Source: Ianthella basta
Taxonomy: Eukaryota > Porifera > Demospongiae > Verongiida > Ianthellidae
NCBI GenBank assembly: GCA_964019415.1
Contig: OZ025886.1
Location: 6,033,503-6,097,502 of the forward strand
Length of the DNA stretch: 64,000 nt
Direction of reading: 5' to 3'
In this document: one piece after another, positions 10,336 through 21,664 of the stretch
How positions within the stretch are numbered: the stretch's first letter is position 1
Layout: the number at the start of each line of letters is the position of its first letter
Position numbers and translations under genes: made by a program
Notes under the pieces: model-generated
Databases searched by the model: none
What the model saw: only the letters and a program-made list of their open reading frames with translations
Told to the model about the DNA's origin: nothing

Positions 10336-13300
10336 TCATCATTTAGTGGTGTCCTAGGGGGACAGTAGTCATCATTTAGTGGTGTCCTAGGGGGACAGTA
10401 GTCATCATTTAGTGGTGTCCTAGGAGAACAGTAGTCATCATTTAGTGGTGTCCTAGGGGGACAGTAGTCATCATTTAGTGGTGTCCTAGGGGGACAGTAG
10501 TCATCATTTAGTGGTGTCCTAGGGGGACAGTAGTCATCATTTAGTGGTGTCCTAGGGGGACAGTAGTCATCATTTAGTGGTGTCCTAGGGGGACAGTAGT
10601 CATCATTTAGTGGTGTCCTAGGGGGACAGTAGTCATCATTTAGTGGTGTCCTAGGGGGACAGTAGTCATCATTTAGTGGTGTCCTAAGAGGACAGTAGTC
10701 ATCATTTAGTGGTGTCCTAGGGGGACAGTAGTCATCATTTAGTGGTGTCCTAGGGGGACAGTAGTCATCATTTAGTGGTGTCCTAGGGGGACAGTAGTCA
10801 TCATTTAGTGGTGTCCTAGGAGAACAGTAGTCATCATTTAGTGGTGTCCTAGGGGGACAGTAGTCATCATTTAGTGGTGTCCTAGGGGGACAGTAGTCAT
10901 CATTTAGTGGTGTCCTAGGGGGACAGTAGTCATCATTTAGTGGTGTCCTAGGGGGACAGTAGTCATCATTTCGTGGTGTCCTAGGGGGACAGTAGTCATC
11001 ATTTAGTGGTGTCCTAGGGGGACAGTAGTCATCATTTAGTGGTGTCCTAAGAGGACAGTAGTCATCATTTAGTGGTGTCCTAGGGGGACAGTAGTCATCA
11101 TTTAGTGATGTCCTAGGAGAACAGTAGTCATCATTTAGTGGTGTCCTAGGGGGACAGTAGTCATCATTTAGTGGTGTCCTAGGGGGACAGTAGTCATCAT
11201 TTAGTGGTGTCCTAGGGGGACAGTAGTCATCATTTAGTGGTGTCCTAGGGGGACAGTAGTCATCATTTAGTGGTGTCCTAGGGGGACAGTAGTCATCATT
11301 TAGTGGTGTCCTAGGGGGACAGTAGTCATCATTTAGTGGTGTCCTAGGGGGACAGTAGCCATCATTTAGTGGTGTCCTAAGAGGACAGTAGTCATCATTT
11401 AGTGGTGTCCTAGGGGGACAGTAGTCATCATTTAGTGGTGTCCTAGGGGGACAGTAGTCATCATTTAGTGGTGTCCTAGGGGGACAGTAGTCATCATTTA
11501 GTGGTGTCCTAGGGGGACAGTAGTCATCATTTAGTGGTGTCCTAGGGGGACAGTAGTCATCATTTAGTGGTGTCCTAGGGGGACAGTAGTCATCATTTAG
11601 TGGTGTCCTAGGGGGACAGTAGTCATCATTTAGTGGTGTCCTAGGGGGACAGTAGTCATCATTTAGTGGTGTCCTAAGAGGACAGTAGTCATCATTTAGT
11701 GGTGTCCTAGGGGGACAGTAGTCATCATTTAGTGGTGTCCTAGGAGAACAGTAGTCATCATTTAGTGGTGTCCTAGGGGGACAGTAGTCATCATTTAGTG
11801 GTGTCCTAGGGGGACAGTAGTCATCATTTAGTGGTGTCCTAGGGGGACAGTAGTCATCATTTAGTGGTGTCCTAGGAGAACAGTAGTCATCATTTAGTGG
11901 TGTCCTAGGAGGACAGTAGTCATCATTTAGTGGTGTCCTAGGAGGACAGTAGTCATCATTTAGTGGTGTCCTAGGGGGACAGTAGTCATCATTTAGTGGT
12001 GTCCTAGGGGGACAGTAGTCATCATTTAGTGGTGTCCTAGGGGGACAGTAGTCATCATTTAGTGGTGTCCTAGGGGGACAGTAGTCATCATTTAGTGGTG
12101 TCCTAGGGGGACAGTAGTCATCATTTAGTGGTGTCCTATGAGGACAGTAGTCATCATTTAGTGGTGTCCTAGGGGGACAGTAGTCATCATTTAGTGGTGT
12201 CCTAGGGGGACAGTAGTCATCATTTAGTGGTGTCCTAGGAGAACAGTAGTCATCATTTAGTGGTGTCCTAGGGGGACAGTAGTCATCATTTAGTGGTGTC
12301 CTAGGGGGACAGTAGTCATCATTTAGTGGTGTCCTAGGGGGACAGTAGTCATCATTTAGTGGTGTCCTAGGGGGACAGTAGTCATCATTTAGTGGTGTCC
12401 TAGGGGGACAGTAGTCATCATTTAGTGGTGTCCTAGGGGGACAGTAGTCATCATTTAGTGGTGTCCTAGGGGGACAGTAGTCATCATTTAGTGGTGTCCT
12501 AAGAGGACAGTAGTCATCATTTAGTGGTGTCCTAGGGGGATAGTAGTCATCATTTAGTGGTGTCCTAGGAGAACAGTAGTCATCATTTAGTGGTGTCCTA
12601 GGGGGACAGTAGTCATCATTTAGTGGTGTCCTAGGGGGACAGTAGTCATCATTTAGTGGTGTCCTAGGGGGACAGTAGTCATCATTTAGTGGTGTCCTAG
12701 GGGGACAGTAGTCATCATTTAGTGGTGTCCTAGGGGGACAGTAGTCATCATTTAGTGGTGTCCTAGGGGGACAGTAGTCATCATTTAGTGGTGTCCTAGG
12801 GGGACAGTAGTCATCATTTAGTGGTGTCCTAGGGGGACAGTAGTCATCATTTAGTGGTGTCCTAGGAGGACGGTAGTCATCATTTAGTGGTGTCCTAGGG
12901 GGACAGTAGTCATCATTTAGTGGTGTCCTAGGGGGACAGTAGTCATCATTTAGTGGTGTCCTAGGGGGACAGTAGTCATCATTTAGTGGTGTCCTAGGAG
13001 AACAGTAGTCATCATTTAGTGGTGTCCTAGGGGGACAGTAGTCATCATTTAGTGGTGTCCTAGGGGGACAGTAGTCATCATTTAGTGGTGTCCTAGGGGG
13101 ACAGTAGTCATCATTTAGTGGTGTCCTAGGGGGACAGTAGTCATCATTTAGTGGTGTCCTAGGGGGACAGTAGTCATCATTTAGTGGTGTCCTAGGGGGA
13201 CAGTAGTCATCATTTAGTGGTGTCCTAGGGGGACAGTAGTCATCATTTAGTGGTGTCCTAAGAGGACAGTAGTCATCATTTAGTGGTGTCCTAGGGGGAC

Positions 13301-13620
13301 AGTAGTCATCATTTAGTGGTGTCCTAAGGGGATAGTAGTCATCATTTAGTGGTGTCCTAGGGGGACAGTAGTCATCATTTAGTGGTGTCCAAGGGGGACA
13401 GTAGTCATCATTTAGTGGTATCCTAGGGGGACAGTAGTCATCATTTAGTGGTGTCCTAGGGGGACAGTAGTCATCATTTAGTGGTGTCCTAGGGGGACAG
13501 TAGTCATCATTTAGTGGTGTCCTAGGGGGACAGTAGTCATCATTTAGTGGTGTCCTAGGGGGACAGTAGTCACCATTTAGTGGTGTCCTAGGGGGATGGT
13601 AGTCACCATTTAGTAGTGTC
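10331..13620. repeat. 33-bp minisatellite, array 2 (~99 copies) with higher-order pattern
   Basis: About 3.3 kb of the same 33-bp monomer as array 1, in the 'GGTGTCC' form. Variant monomers are not random. 'CTAAGAGG'-type units start near 10684, 11047, 11377, 11674, 12136 (as CTATGAGG), 12499, 12862 (as CTAGGAGGACGG) and 13258. 'CTAGGAGAAC' units start near 10420, 10816, 11113, 11740, 11872, 12235, 12565 and 12994. Spacings are exact multiples of 33 and often 10-12 monomers (~363 bp), which implies amplification of blocks of about 11 monomers. The array ends with the same decayed monomer as array 1. Confidence 0.97.
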
Positions 13621-13903
13621 CCATATATAAGGAGGACTGTGGGGATAACAATGAACTAAATTGCAATCATTGGAGTTCAGAACTTGCACATTATGTATAA
13701 CCATTAATTGTGTGCGCAACTTTACTTTGGAGAGTACAGTAACAAAGTCGCTATACTCTCCATAGCTACATAGCTAGCTAACAGTGGTGCCCCAGACTAT
13801 TCATTCCAGCACTACTAACGCTGACGACCTGAGATAGAGTCCTTTAGCTTCTTAACATCTGTTCATAACATCTGTAACACCTGTTTGTTTACTGATGATC
13901 GTG
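13617..13903 (+). repeat. Copy of the gene 1 upstream segment
   Basis: About 287 bp nearly identical to 1066-1350, the segment between array 1 and gene 1 exon 1. At 13904 it jumps to sequence matching ~3645 of unit 1, so exon 1 and ~2.3 kb of intron 1 are missing from unit 2. Confidence 0.9.
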
Positions 13904-14219
13904 AGGGGAGTGGTAATACGTTCTGTCACAGCACCTTGCTTTTCCTGGTAACCACACCTTCATCAATGGCTAATATGTGTGTATTCCACAGGTGTACCTC
14001 ACAACTGTACATACCTATAGCTAAGCTGTAATAGCCTGTACATGCAGACCTGTCCTGTTAGGAGCTATGATCCTACTGCTGACTGTTACAGTAGGTACTT
14101 ATGATTGTGTATAGTGCATGTAAGGGCTAAGTTATAGATGTCACACTGGTCAGTTCCAAGAAGACCTACAGTGATTACCAAGTGGACATGCATACTGCTA
14201 GGTGCCTGTCATTTAATGA
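13904..14219 (+). other. Remnant of intron 1 of unit 2
   Basis: Matches ~3645-3960 of gene 1 intron 1 and then joins directly to the middle of exon A. No gene is seen. Confidence 0.75.
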
Positions 14220-14325
14220 TAGCTCCTCAAATTTCAACCAGTCCATGATGGTGTCTACCACTGCTTTGCCAACACAAGTGATACAATGGAAGAGATGTCC
14301 AGTGACTTGTACCTCTATGGATCAG
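14220..14325 (+). pseudogene. Unit 2 exon A, 3' part only
   Basis: Only the last ~106 bases of exon A survive, from a position equal to ~5216 of gene 1 ('NFQPVHDGVYHC' region) to the GTGAGG donor. The acceptor, first Cys and N-terminal half are deleted together with about 1 kb of intron. Confidence 0.85.
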
Positions 14326-15894
14326 GTGAGGACTGCCGCTGGTGCTACAGTATACAGTGATCCTAAACAGGTTTCACTGTATTGTATGTGTGATGAGCCC
14401 TTGTAATTCCAATGAAGCTGGCCTGATGTATAGCACTTGATGGTGACTCCATTTGTTGAGTAATCTTGATGCTCGAGTCTCCATGGGTTTGTATGTATGT
14501 ATGTTATATATACATATCTGTAGCATTCAATTTGGGGGACATCTCATTTGTGCAAGAATCTCACAAGTGCCCCATGAACTGGGAGCTGTTCCATTGTCAG
14601 TAGTCACTGCACATCTGCACAAAATAGAGATTTTTCACTATGCACTACGTCTCACTCTTCATCACTTCATTACTCTTCATTCCATCGGAGTTTTGTGACA
14701 CAGACAGCTGAATCATTACCACCATTTTGCATGATGTCAATTGCAGTGTGGCTGAGGCCATGTACACTGCTCCACTGCACTCTGCCCTTGATTGTTAATG
14801 AAACGTTGCAAGGCTTAGTCTGGCTTGCTGCCTCTTTCTGTCTGTCAATCAGGCAAATCAGTCAAGACAGAATGCAGCTATTTTGACCAAAATGCACTTT
14901 GCTTGCTCAAGCTCTGTTTCTGTTCATGCTCTTCATCTATTACTATTGGGGGGTATTAATCTATAACTATTGGGTACTATTGTCAAGGCTTGCAATCTCG
15001 CATTTATGACCATTTACACACCTTCTTCTATCTTGTTATGACATCATTAGGCACAGTTTTCTTTGCGATATTTACTGGTGTACAGAATGTAACCCCCCTT
15101 TTCAAAACCCTGCTTAAGGGCCTAACGACTCTCCAGCCATTGCTGAATATGTTAGGTATCCCACTCAATGGGAGCGGGTGTACTCCATTCAACAAAATAC
15201 GTCCTCATGTGTATACGTACATCTTTATTGAGTTGGTGGGTTGGATAGAGTGGTCGCGGTGGATCGAAATCAGCATAGGGGTCATGGGATCTGTGTAGTT
15301 GTTGTAACCAGTTTCAGGTTTGTCCTGTACGATTCATGCGCAGTATCTTCTTTATACGCCTCTGGTGGTTTGTTATCTGTGAGGAGGGTTATGCGTGACT
15401 ATGTTTGGGTTTTGGGGCTGCATTTTGCTTATGGGTTTATCCACCTGTGTACGTCTGGTGGCTAGGTAGTGGTTTACGTAGTTGTGTGTAGGGATGGACT
15501 GCTTAGTGTTTCTTCCAGGTACAGTAGGTTTGGTTTGGTCTCTATTTTGAGACTACTTTATGCCCTTCGCCTTGTTCAGGTGCCCCTTAGCAACTGTAGC
15601 AAGCCCTGTGCAATGCAATTAATATATTCCCCTATGGTGCTTCACAACCGATGATAAATTGCAGTAGAAAGTTATAGAAGCTTGGCCTACGAATGCATTA
15701 TATCAATCCAGTTAGCTTTCCCTCCCTGAAAGGGAACCCCTCTCTAGTGAGTACCCTTCCTGGTACTAAACTATACATCTAAAATGTTAGATTCTTCATG
15801 AATATAACACTTCATGCTGCCCTAACATGCCTGGCATAGTAATTGCCCCAATTTCACTCTACATGCAGTTGTGCCCTACCTTCTCCCTGTGCAG
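14326..15894 (+). other. Intron A-B of unit 2
   Basis: Parts match the same intron of the other units (14530-14950, ~15010-15130 and 15575-15890). The segment ~15135-15560 has no counterpart in units 1, 3 or 4 and may be an inserted element. Nothing in it was recognised on either strand. Confidence 0.6.
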
Positions 15895-16204
15895 AGTCCC
15901 CCCTCCCCCTCCTGTCCGAGTGACTCCCCGGTATGTAGTACTGGACACTAGTACTGATCTGGTACTGGAGGCCAGGTTCAGAGGGAGCTTCTATGCTCCT
16001 GACTGGCAATACAACATGGATGATCCAGAACTGGGTCTCCTAGTTTGTTTTCATCTGCTAATCGTACCAATGTGGGACAGACCTACACCATCCCTGCTGG
16101 ATCAGCCTCTCTCAGAGTGGAGTACCATGGACCAGAAGTTCTGCCAACAGCAGTTAGCGTTATTGATTCAACTCCAGAGAATACTGTGATTGTTGGCTCC
16201 TTTG
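15895..16204 (+). pseudogene. Unit 2 exon B, frameshifted
   Basis: Homologous to gene 1 exon B but 310 instead of 318 bases. One base is missing near the acceptor, which an acceptor two bases downstream could offset. Seven bases are missing after 'DDP', and these put the rest out of frame. The conserved 'PRYVVLDTS' and 'PENTVIVGSFG' segments lie in different frames. Skipping this exon would keep the transcript in frame. Confidence 0.85.
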
Positions 16205-16461
16205 GTAAGTGCGCCATCACTAACAGTGTAGCAGTCTCTAGTAAACACACTCTTAGTAACTCATGTGATCGGGGTATTGGTTGATCAAATATAGAAAAAG
16301 CTCTTGTACATGCACATACAAATGGACTACCTGCACTGGTCCCAGTGACATCTTTATCTGTAGTGTAGCTACCAACATGCCCACGCACATGCCCATCACC
16401 AGACCATGTGTTGTTAACTTCCTATCATATATTGTTACTTCTCCTACTGTATTTGCTGTAG

Positions 16462-16791
16462 TTGCTCCCACTGCCTTCATCAATGGACTTAACACTGCTC
16501 AAGTGAAATCTGCTGCTAGTGACAGTGCCACCTTCACTTGCCTTGCCCGTGGCATCCCTGAGACAACCCTCAACATCCAACTGTCAGGAGTGACTGCCTC
16601 GTACACCATTGGGGACCAGACCCTGATGATAGAGGCCATACCAACTAGCTTCATGGAGGTGAACCGCACTGTCACTCTCCACAATGTGACTACATTGGAC
16701 TGTGGAGCAGTGGTGACATGTGTGGCTAGCAACATGAACAGTGATGGGTCCACACACACAGACCAAGCAGCAGCTACTCTGCAAGTGCAAG
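16462..16791 (+). CDS. Unit 2 exon C: Ig domain (open)
   Basis: 330 bases, phase 1-1, open, with both Ig cysteines ('FTCLARG', 'VVTCVAS'). Close to the exon C copies at 8010, 29041 and 61606. It could be used only if spliced from gene 1 or an unseen first exon. Confidence 0.7.
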
Positions 16792-17033
16792 GTGAGATGG
16801 AAGTTCAAATGAATAGTTATTCCCACATGGCCAGACTTTCACCATTTCTGTTATTGTGCAATGTTTATGGAGACTACAGCAGAAGTATATAGAGGAAGGG
16901 GACTCGTCACATGGGACTAGTGAATGGTGTGCATGTGTGTGCTTAAAGTGTACATACATACATACATACATACCTTTTTGTGTCCTACTCTCCCACTCTC
17001 TCTTTTCTCCCTCCCTCACACCCCTCCATGTAG

Positions 17034-17315
17034 CACCTCCCTCTGTGAGTGTGACCCCTTCAGAGCCACTCCTCAGTGTGGGGGACCCTCTGACACTGAC
17101 CTGCACAGGAGTAGACTGTGTTGGAACCACCAACTTCACCTTCTCCTGGCTCCTCGATGGCAGCCCAGTGGACACCAGTCTGGTGACAGCTGTCAACACC
17201 ACCACATCACTGCTGAGTGTCACCAGTGTGACCAGTGCTGACTTTGGAACATACACATGTCAAGTGACTAGTGTCCATGGAACAGGGACAGCAGTGTCCT
17301 ATGTCCGGGAAAATG
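17034..17315 (+). CDS. Unit 2 exon D: Ig domain (open)
   Basis: 282 bases, phase 1-1, open, donor GTATGT. Nearly identical to exon D of genes 1 and 3. Homology with the following intron ends about 20 bases after the donor (~17335), where a deletion or insertion begins. Confidence 0.7.
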
Positions 17316-17335
17316 GTATGTTATCCTGGTCATTG

Positions 17336-17867
17336 CTAAAACATTAGCACCACGTTTGGATGACATTCTGAGGTGCGCACGTGGCTAGTGGAAGTCATTG
17401 CTGATGCATCTGGACCAGTCGACTGGAGCTGGAAGTTAATTATCAAAATAGTTCTAGAATGTACAAGTACACTGTAGGCTGTAGTGATTGTGCTGGAGGT
17501 ACTGACTGCATGTGAACAACCAGTAGTTGTACTCACTTCATATTCAGTGAGGGCTGTGCACTGTTGTGTGAATATATACTACATGAGAATGTTAATGCAT
17601 TGATTGGTGTGACCTCTGGATAGCTTCAGCTTTATGATTACACAAACAATGTATTCTGGTTTATCATGCAGACATACGTTAGTATAATTTGAAGCTGTGA
17701 ACGGTGGACTGCCATTCAAGTGCCTGCATGCATGGCTTCAACCAACCACTAGTCAGGCTGCCTCCTCCACACAGCAGCCATGCACTCAATGCTGTTGTAT
17801 CTCGTACTCTCAGGGAGCAAAGGATGGCAACTACATGTAGTGAGATGACCCTTGTACCTTCTCCAAC
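17336..17867. other. Unique segment replacing exons E onward in unit 2
   Basis: About 530 bp that matches no other part of the cluster by eye and has no recognised coding content. It joins the intron after exon D to a piece of the cytoplasmic-tail exon, so it marks a large internal deletion. Confidence 0.5.
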
Positions 17868-18113
17868 AGGGGTGAGGTGCTGGCTAATATGACAAAGAAC
17901 CCCTCCTACGTATGTGATGGCAAGGGAGGCAGTCACAAGCTTCTCCTCTGGCACAGAAGGGGACAAGGGGAAGGAGGACCACACGTATGAGGTGCTGCCC
18001 TTTGAGGCCAATGAGGAGGAGCAGCAAACACCACACATGGTGGCCAGGAAGACACTGCAGATGTTGGCCAGGGTATTACTGCAGATGATGTGCCTGTGTA
18101 TGCAAACCAGTGA
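17868..18113 (+). pseudogene. Unit 2 cytoplasmic-tail exon, frameshifted
   Basis: Matches the last exon of gene 3 from 'VLANMTKNPSY' through 'HTYEVLPFEA' to the terminal 'VYANQ' and stop. At least two length changes put these three conserved pieces in different frames. The upstream proline motif and first tyrosines are missing. No transmembrane exon lies before it. Confidence 0.85.
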
Positions 18114-18385
18114 CTGGCTCGGGCCTCTATTCGGACATATACGGTACACCACTCCCACGTACATGCACTGCACAATAGTCATATACAGTTCATAGTGTTC
18201 TTTGTCCTCAGATGACTGAAAGTACATAGGATATCAGTGCCTGCTCAGTTACATACCTAACATACAGTTGTGCATACCTGGGGCCAACCCTCCACCTCAA
18301 GCACCAGACCCAGTGAGCATACGACGGTACAATTCAACATCATATTACATACGTAGATACTAATCACTTCTTGTAGCCAGCAAAT
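18114..18385. other. Short intergenic gap
   Basis: About 270 bp between the unit 2 tail stop and an orphan first exon. No promoter or poly(A) motif could be fixed. Confidence 0.4.
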
Positions 18386-18431
18386 ATGACAAGAGAGTAG
18401 AAGGCACTTCAGCTGTTGCTGTTAACTGCAG
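18386..18431 (+). pseudogene. Orphan first exon with internal stop
   Basis: ATG ACA AGA GAG TAG, then KALQLLLLTAG and a phase-1 donor GTGTGT. Length, phase and the following intron match the first exons at 21622 and 50454, but codon 5 is a stop. It is followed by intron-1-like DNA and no exon A before unit 3, so it is a relic of another copy. Confidence 0.65.
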
Positions 18432-19540
18432 GTGTGTGAACATGCAAGACCTGATTTGCAAATTCATTGGCAAGAGTAGTGGGAAAAGCATCGCCACTCG
18501 GCCAACAACACACTGTAGGAGCTACATGTCATGTGCAGTGACTGCTAGTTATATGTCCCACTGCTGTGCATGTATAGCTGGCATATATAGGCTCATATAA
18601 GCTCACTCTTGCCCTCATCCTGCTTTGACAACGTTCCGCTCGGTTGGCTCACTTTTGCTCTACCCCACTATTGTAATTAGGCTGTGCTGTACCAAAATGT
18701 CTAAGCACTGAAGCTAAGGCTATCCCCAAGTTACCCACGATGCGGTGTCAGCCAAACCCATGATCTGTCACAGCAAAGCCACTCTATTGAAAAGGTGATT
18801 CTTCTCAGCTGGCTGAAGTATGACAGGGTAATATAGCATGGTTGGAATCATAGACCTTTTGACCATTATGGGAAGTAAGCATGGTCAAATCCACTCAAGT
18901 TAGTCATGCAGTCTTCTATCTACCACCGTCCAGAAATTATGCTGTGTGTACGTGCTTCTTGAACAACGCTATGCAGTGTGTGGTGGATCAAGAGCTCCTT
19001 GGTGGCAAAGCCGGGTTAGGGCTATAGTCACTGATCTCTGGATCCAGATGTAATGGGGAGAGGGGGGTATAGCCCCATAACCCCCAGTTCCACTGCCCTA
19101 CATCCATACACATGCAGTAGCTACATACACATCCAGTCCTGCCATACCATCACATGCCTCCCTTGGTAGTTTGTGTATTCTCAAAGTATGTACCTGCGAT
19201 GTTCTTAAAGTGTATACGTACCTAATGTTATGTATTCACAATGCCACATTGGGCCATGTTGAAACCATACTGTTATACCTGAGTTGACAGCAGGAATGTA
19301 GCAACACACATGCAATGTCATGCAAGTGCTTATATAAACATTAAACTTCCTGTTGAAACAGAACCATTTTGAGTCGATAGAAATCTCCCTGTTATAGTGT
19401 TTATGGGTTGAGAGCAGCTGCAGTACAGTGAATGCCAGTGAGCCCAGACTGAGTGCCTACATCTCACTCAGGCTTGCTCCCACAATGATCATCATCTGCC
19501 TAGTACTGTCTTACATGTGTCTATACAATTATAGTTTAAT
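18432..19540. other. Intron-1-like and intergenic DNA before unit 3
   Basis: Bases ~18750-18850 match ~2138-2220 of gene 1 intron 1, and 19245-19450 match the start of the window. No gene is seen. Confidence 0.55.
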
Positions 19541-19544
19541 ATAA

Positions 19545-19843
19545 ATTATTATCATTCTGAAGCAACGCCTGTCTGTTGCTGAAATGCTGCCTCAGTGATG
19601 GTAACAAAGGGGGGTACCACCTCCCCTTTTGATTTCTTTTCTTGACTGGACTTTCCTTTTTGGAGGGGAGGGGGGTATTGAGTGCCTCCCCTTCAAATGA
19701 CTGCATGTATTCTATTTATTTTCCCATACTCTCCCATACTATTATTATCATTGATTCTGTAAAGGTTCTTACATAATTATTACGTTACTCGGCGAGTGGC
19801 AACCTTCTCCTGTTTCAAACATGGATTCGCTACTCAATAATTT

Positions 19844-19876
<33 letters not shown>

Positions 19877-21118
19877 CTGTACAATGAATAGGTAATAATG
19901 GTATGAGTGTACGTAAGTGCTTTACATTGTAATAAAATACAATAATAGATTAACCACAATAATAATATCACATATACAGATTCTGACACACAGTGCTTAA
20001 ACACTAAATAGTGCTAAAAGTACAGTACACCCTAAATGAGCATGCATGCAAAATGCTAAAACAGAATCGTCAGAGATCAAAACTGATGTCAACATTAGCA
20101 CTGTCAGGGAGGGATGCAATCACCGATGCTGCATTTCCGACCTGAATGGCAATGGAGATTCTCTGCAGTAGAAAGGTACATGACCGTGCTTCCCCATGCA
20201 GTAACCATCTTGAGCCGCTGGCCAAGCTCCCTCAGAAAATCCCTGGACTTTGGACCAATGGTACCACAAGTCTCCAGAGCAACTGGCTGGAAAAGATACA
20301 TGCTGTCCAGGTGAGCATACTTCTTGGCCTTCTCTTCTTCAGCATGTGCCGCTGCTCCTCCTGGCTCTGTGGCTGCTCTTCGACGGTGCGACTGACAAAA
20401 TGTATCGACACATGTGGCATCCCATACTAGATACTTTCCTTGTTCCCAGGGAACCATGGTCATCCCATCAGGACGCTTCCCATCTGCCCGGTGCAACCCT
20501 GAAGGCTCTAGCCGAGAGGGGATTTTCGCAGCTGTGAGAGCGTGTTGGATGAGACTATTCACAGTGTTGTGACGCGACAATCTCCCCTGGCTGAAACGAC
20601 AACTTAGACCATGTCTGAAAAATTGGTCAACATCACTGCCACGGTGTGCACACTGGTGAGGCTGTCCAAGGGGAGCTCCCACTCTCAAACCCACAGCCAT
20701 CCTGATGGCCTCATCACTCATTCTCAGTCCAAGGGAAGAAACTGGCGGAGCATTCAGCCATGCTCCAGATTCTGCTGAGCCAGCAGCCAGCAACCTGGCT
20801 CTGGATTCATCATCATTGCAGAGTGTGAGGATGGTCTCAAACAGAGCATCAATCCTTGGCCTATCCCAGACTTTCTGCCTACTCGATGTAGTGGGTGCAG
20901 GCATCTCGGGAGGTAGGTCTTGCTTCCACACCCTCAAAGCAAAATCTCTTTCCTCGTACTGAGTTGTTGAGAGGTGAGCTGGTAACAGGTCTAGCATAAG
21001 CGACAGGGCTCCATCAGCTGAAGCCAAAAAGGCAGTAGGTGCAAGATGGGAGGCCCTTCGTATGCCAAGACCACCACACCAGACAGGGAGAGTGGCCTGA
21101 AGCCAGCAGGGATCATCT
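19545..21118 (-). mobile_element. Retroelement fragment, probably non-LTR (3' part)
   Basis: On the minus strand an open frame (21027 back to 20104, with clear homology reaching ~21110) has the conserved segment found after the reverse transcriptase in many invertebrate retroelement proteins. The marks are 'GGLGIRRA', 'HGLSCRFSQGR', 'PSRLEPSGL', 'DGKRPDGMT' and 'LVWDATCVDTF'. The reverse transcriptase core is not in the window. An AAT-rich stretch (19840-19875) lies on the 3' side, as in LINEs with short-repeat tails, and a similar AT repeat lies at 21118-21145. It is a fossil fragment and not part of the receptor genes. Confidence 0.7.
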
Positions 21119-21169
21119 CAATAATTATTATCATTATTATAATTATGCCACATGCTCTCAGGTAAACAA

Positions 21170-21621
21170 CTTGAAGTAGATGCAGCAAGTGAACTAGCTA
21201 TTAGTACTCAGACAGAGCACAATGAGAATAAGTTAATTCATATTGTCAATCAGTGAGAATGCAAGCATCACAGCTTGTTGATGGGCCACACTTTGCGTGG
21301 GATGGAAGAACTCTCTGCTATCCCCGCTAGCTAATGATCCACAGACAGCTTGTGTACAAGGATATAGCCCACCTATAGCTACAGACACTTCACAGTACAG
21401 TTCATACTGTAAATGTTCTCAGTGGTTGAATCAATTGGTCGCTAGCGTAGTTCCATATAGTTGCCAACGTGCGCATGTACCGCCGTCCACATGCTTTGCC
21501 AGATAAATTTGGTCCGGAGGACTAATTTATTTCGCTGCAGGAAATCGCCCTAGGACCATTTTCAGGACCAATTTTTGATAGCTAACTCCCACCTAAAGTA
21601 TCACACCGTGTGAAGTCCGCG
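21170..21621 (+). promoter_or_regulatory. Promoter region of gene 3 (shared with gene 4)
   Basis: About 450 bp conserved with 49990-50453 upstream of gene 4, including 'TTGGTCCGGAG', 'CCTAGGACCA' and the bases around the ATG. Conservation stops near the retroelement fragment. No TATA box is evident. Because it sits directly before a signal-peptide exon in both genes, a promoter role is the simplest reading. Confidence 0.6.
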
Positions 21622-21664
21622 ATGGGAGACAAGAGGGCGCTTTGGCTAGAGCTATTAATTTCAG
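21622..21664 (+). CDS. Gene 3 exon 1: signal peptide
   Basis: ATG opens MGDKRALWLELLIS and ends in phase 1 before GTGGGTG; joined to exon A it reads '...LLISGLSVVPN'. The hydrophobic core is short. The same exon shape and flanks occur at 50454. Confidence 0.7.

Noticed and set aside
10331-13620. CRISPR-like array
   Set aside because: Monomers are directly adjacent with no unique spacers, and the context is an animal gene cluster.
20146-20962. Plus-strand ORFs over the retroelement fragment
   Set aside because: The minus strand carries the recognised conserved motifs; these are shadows.
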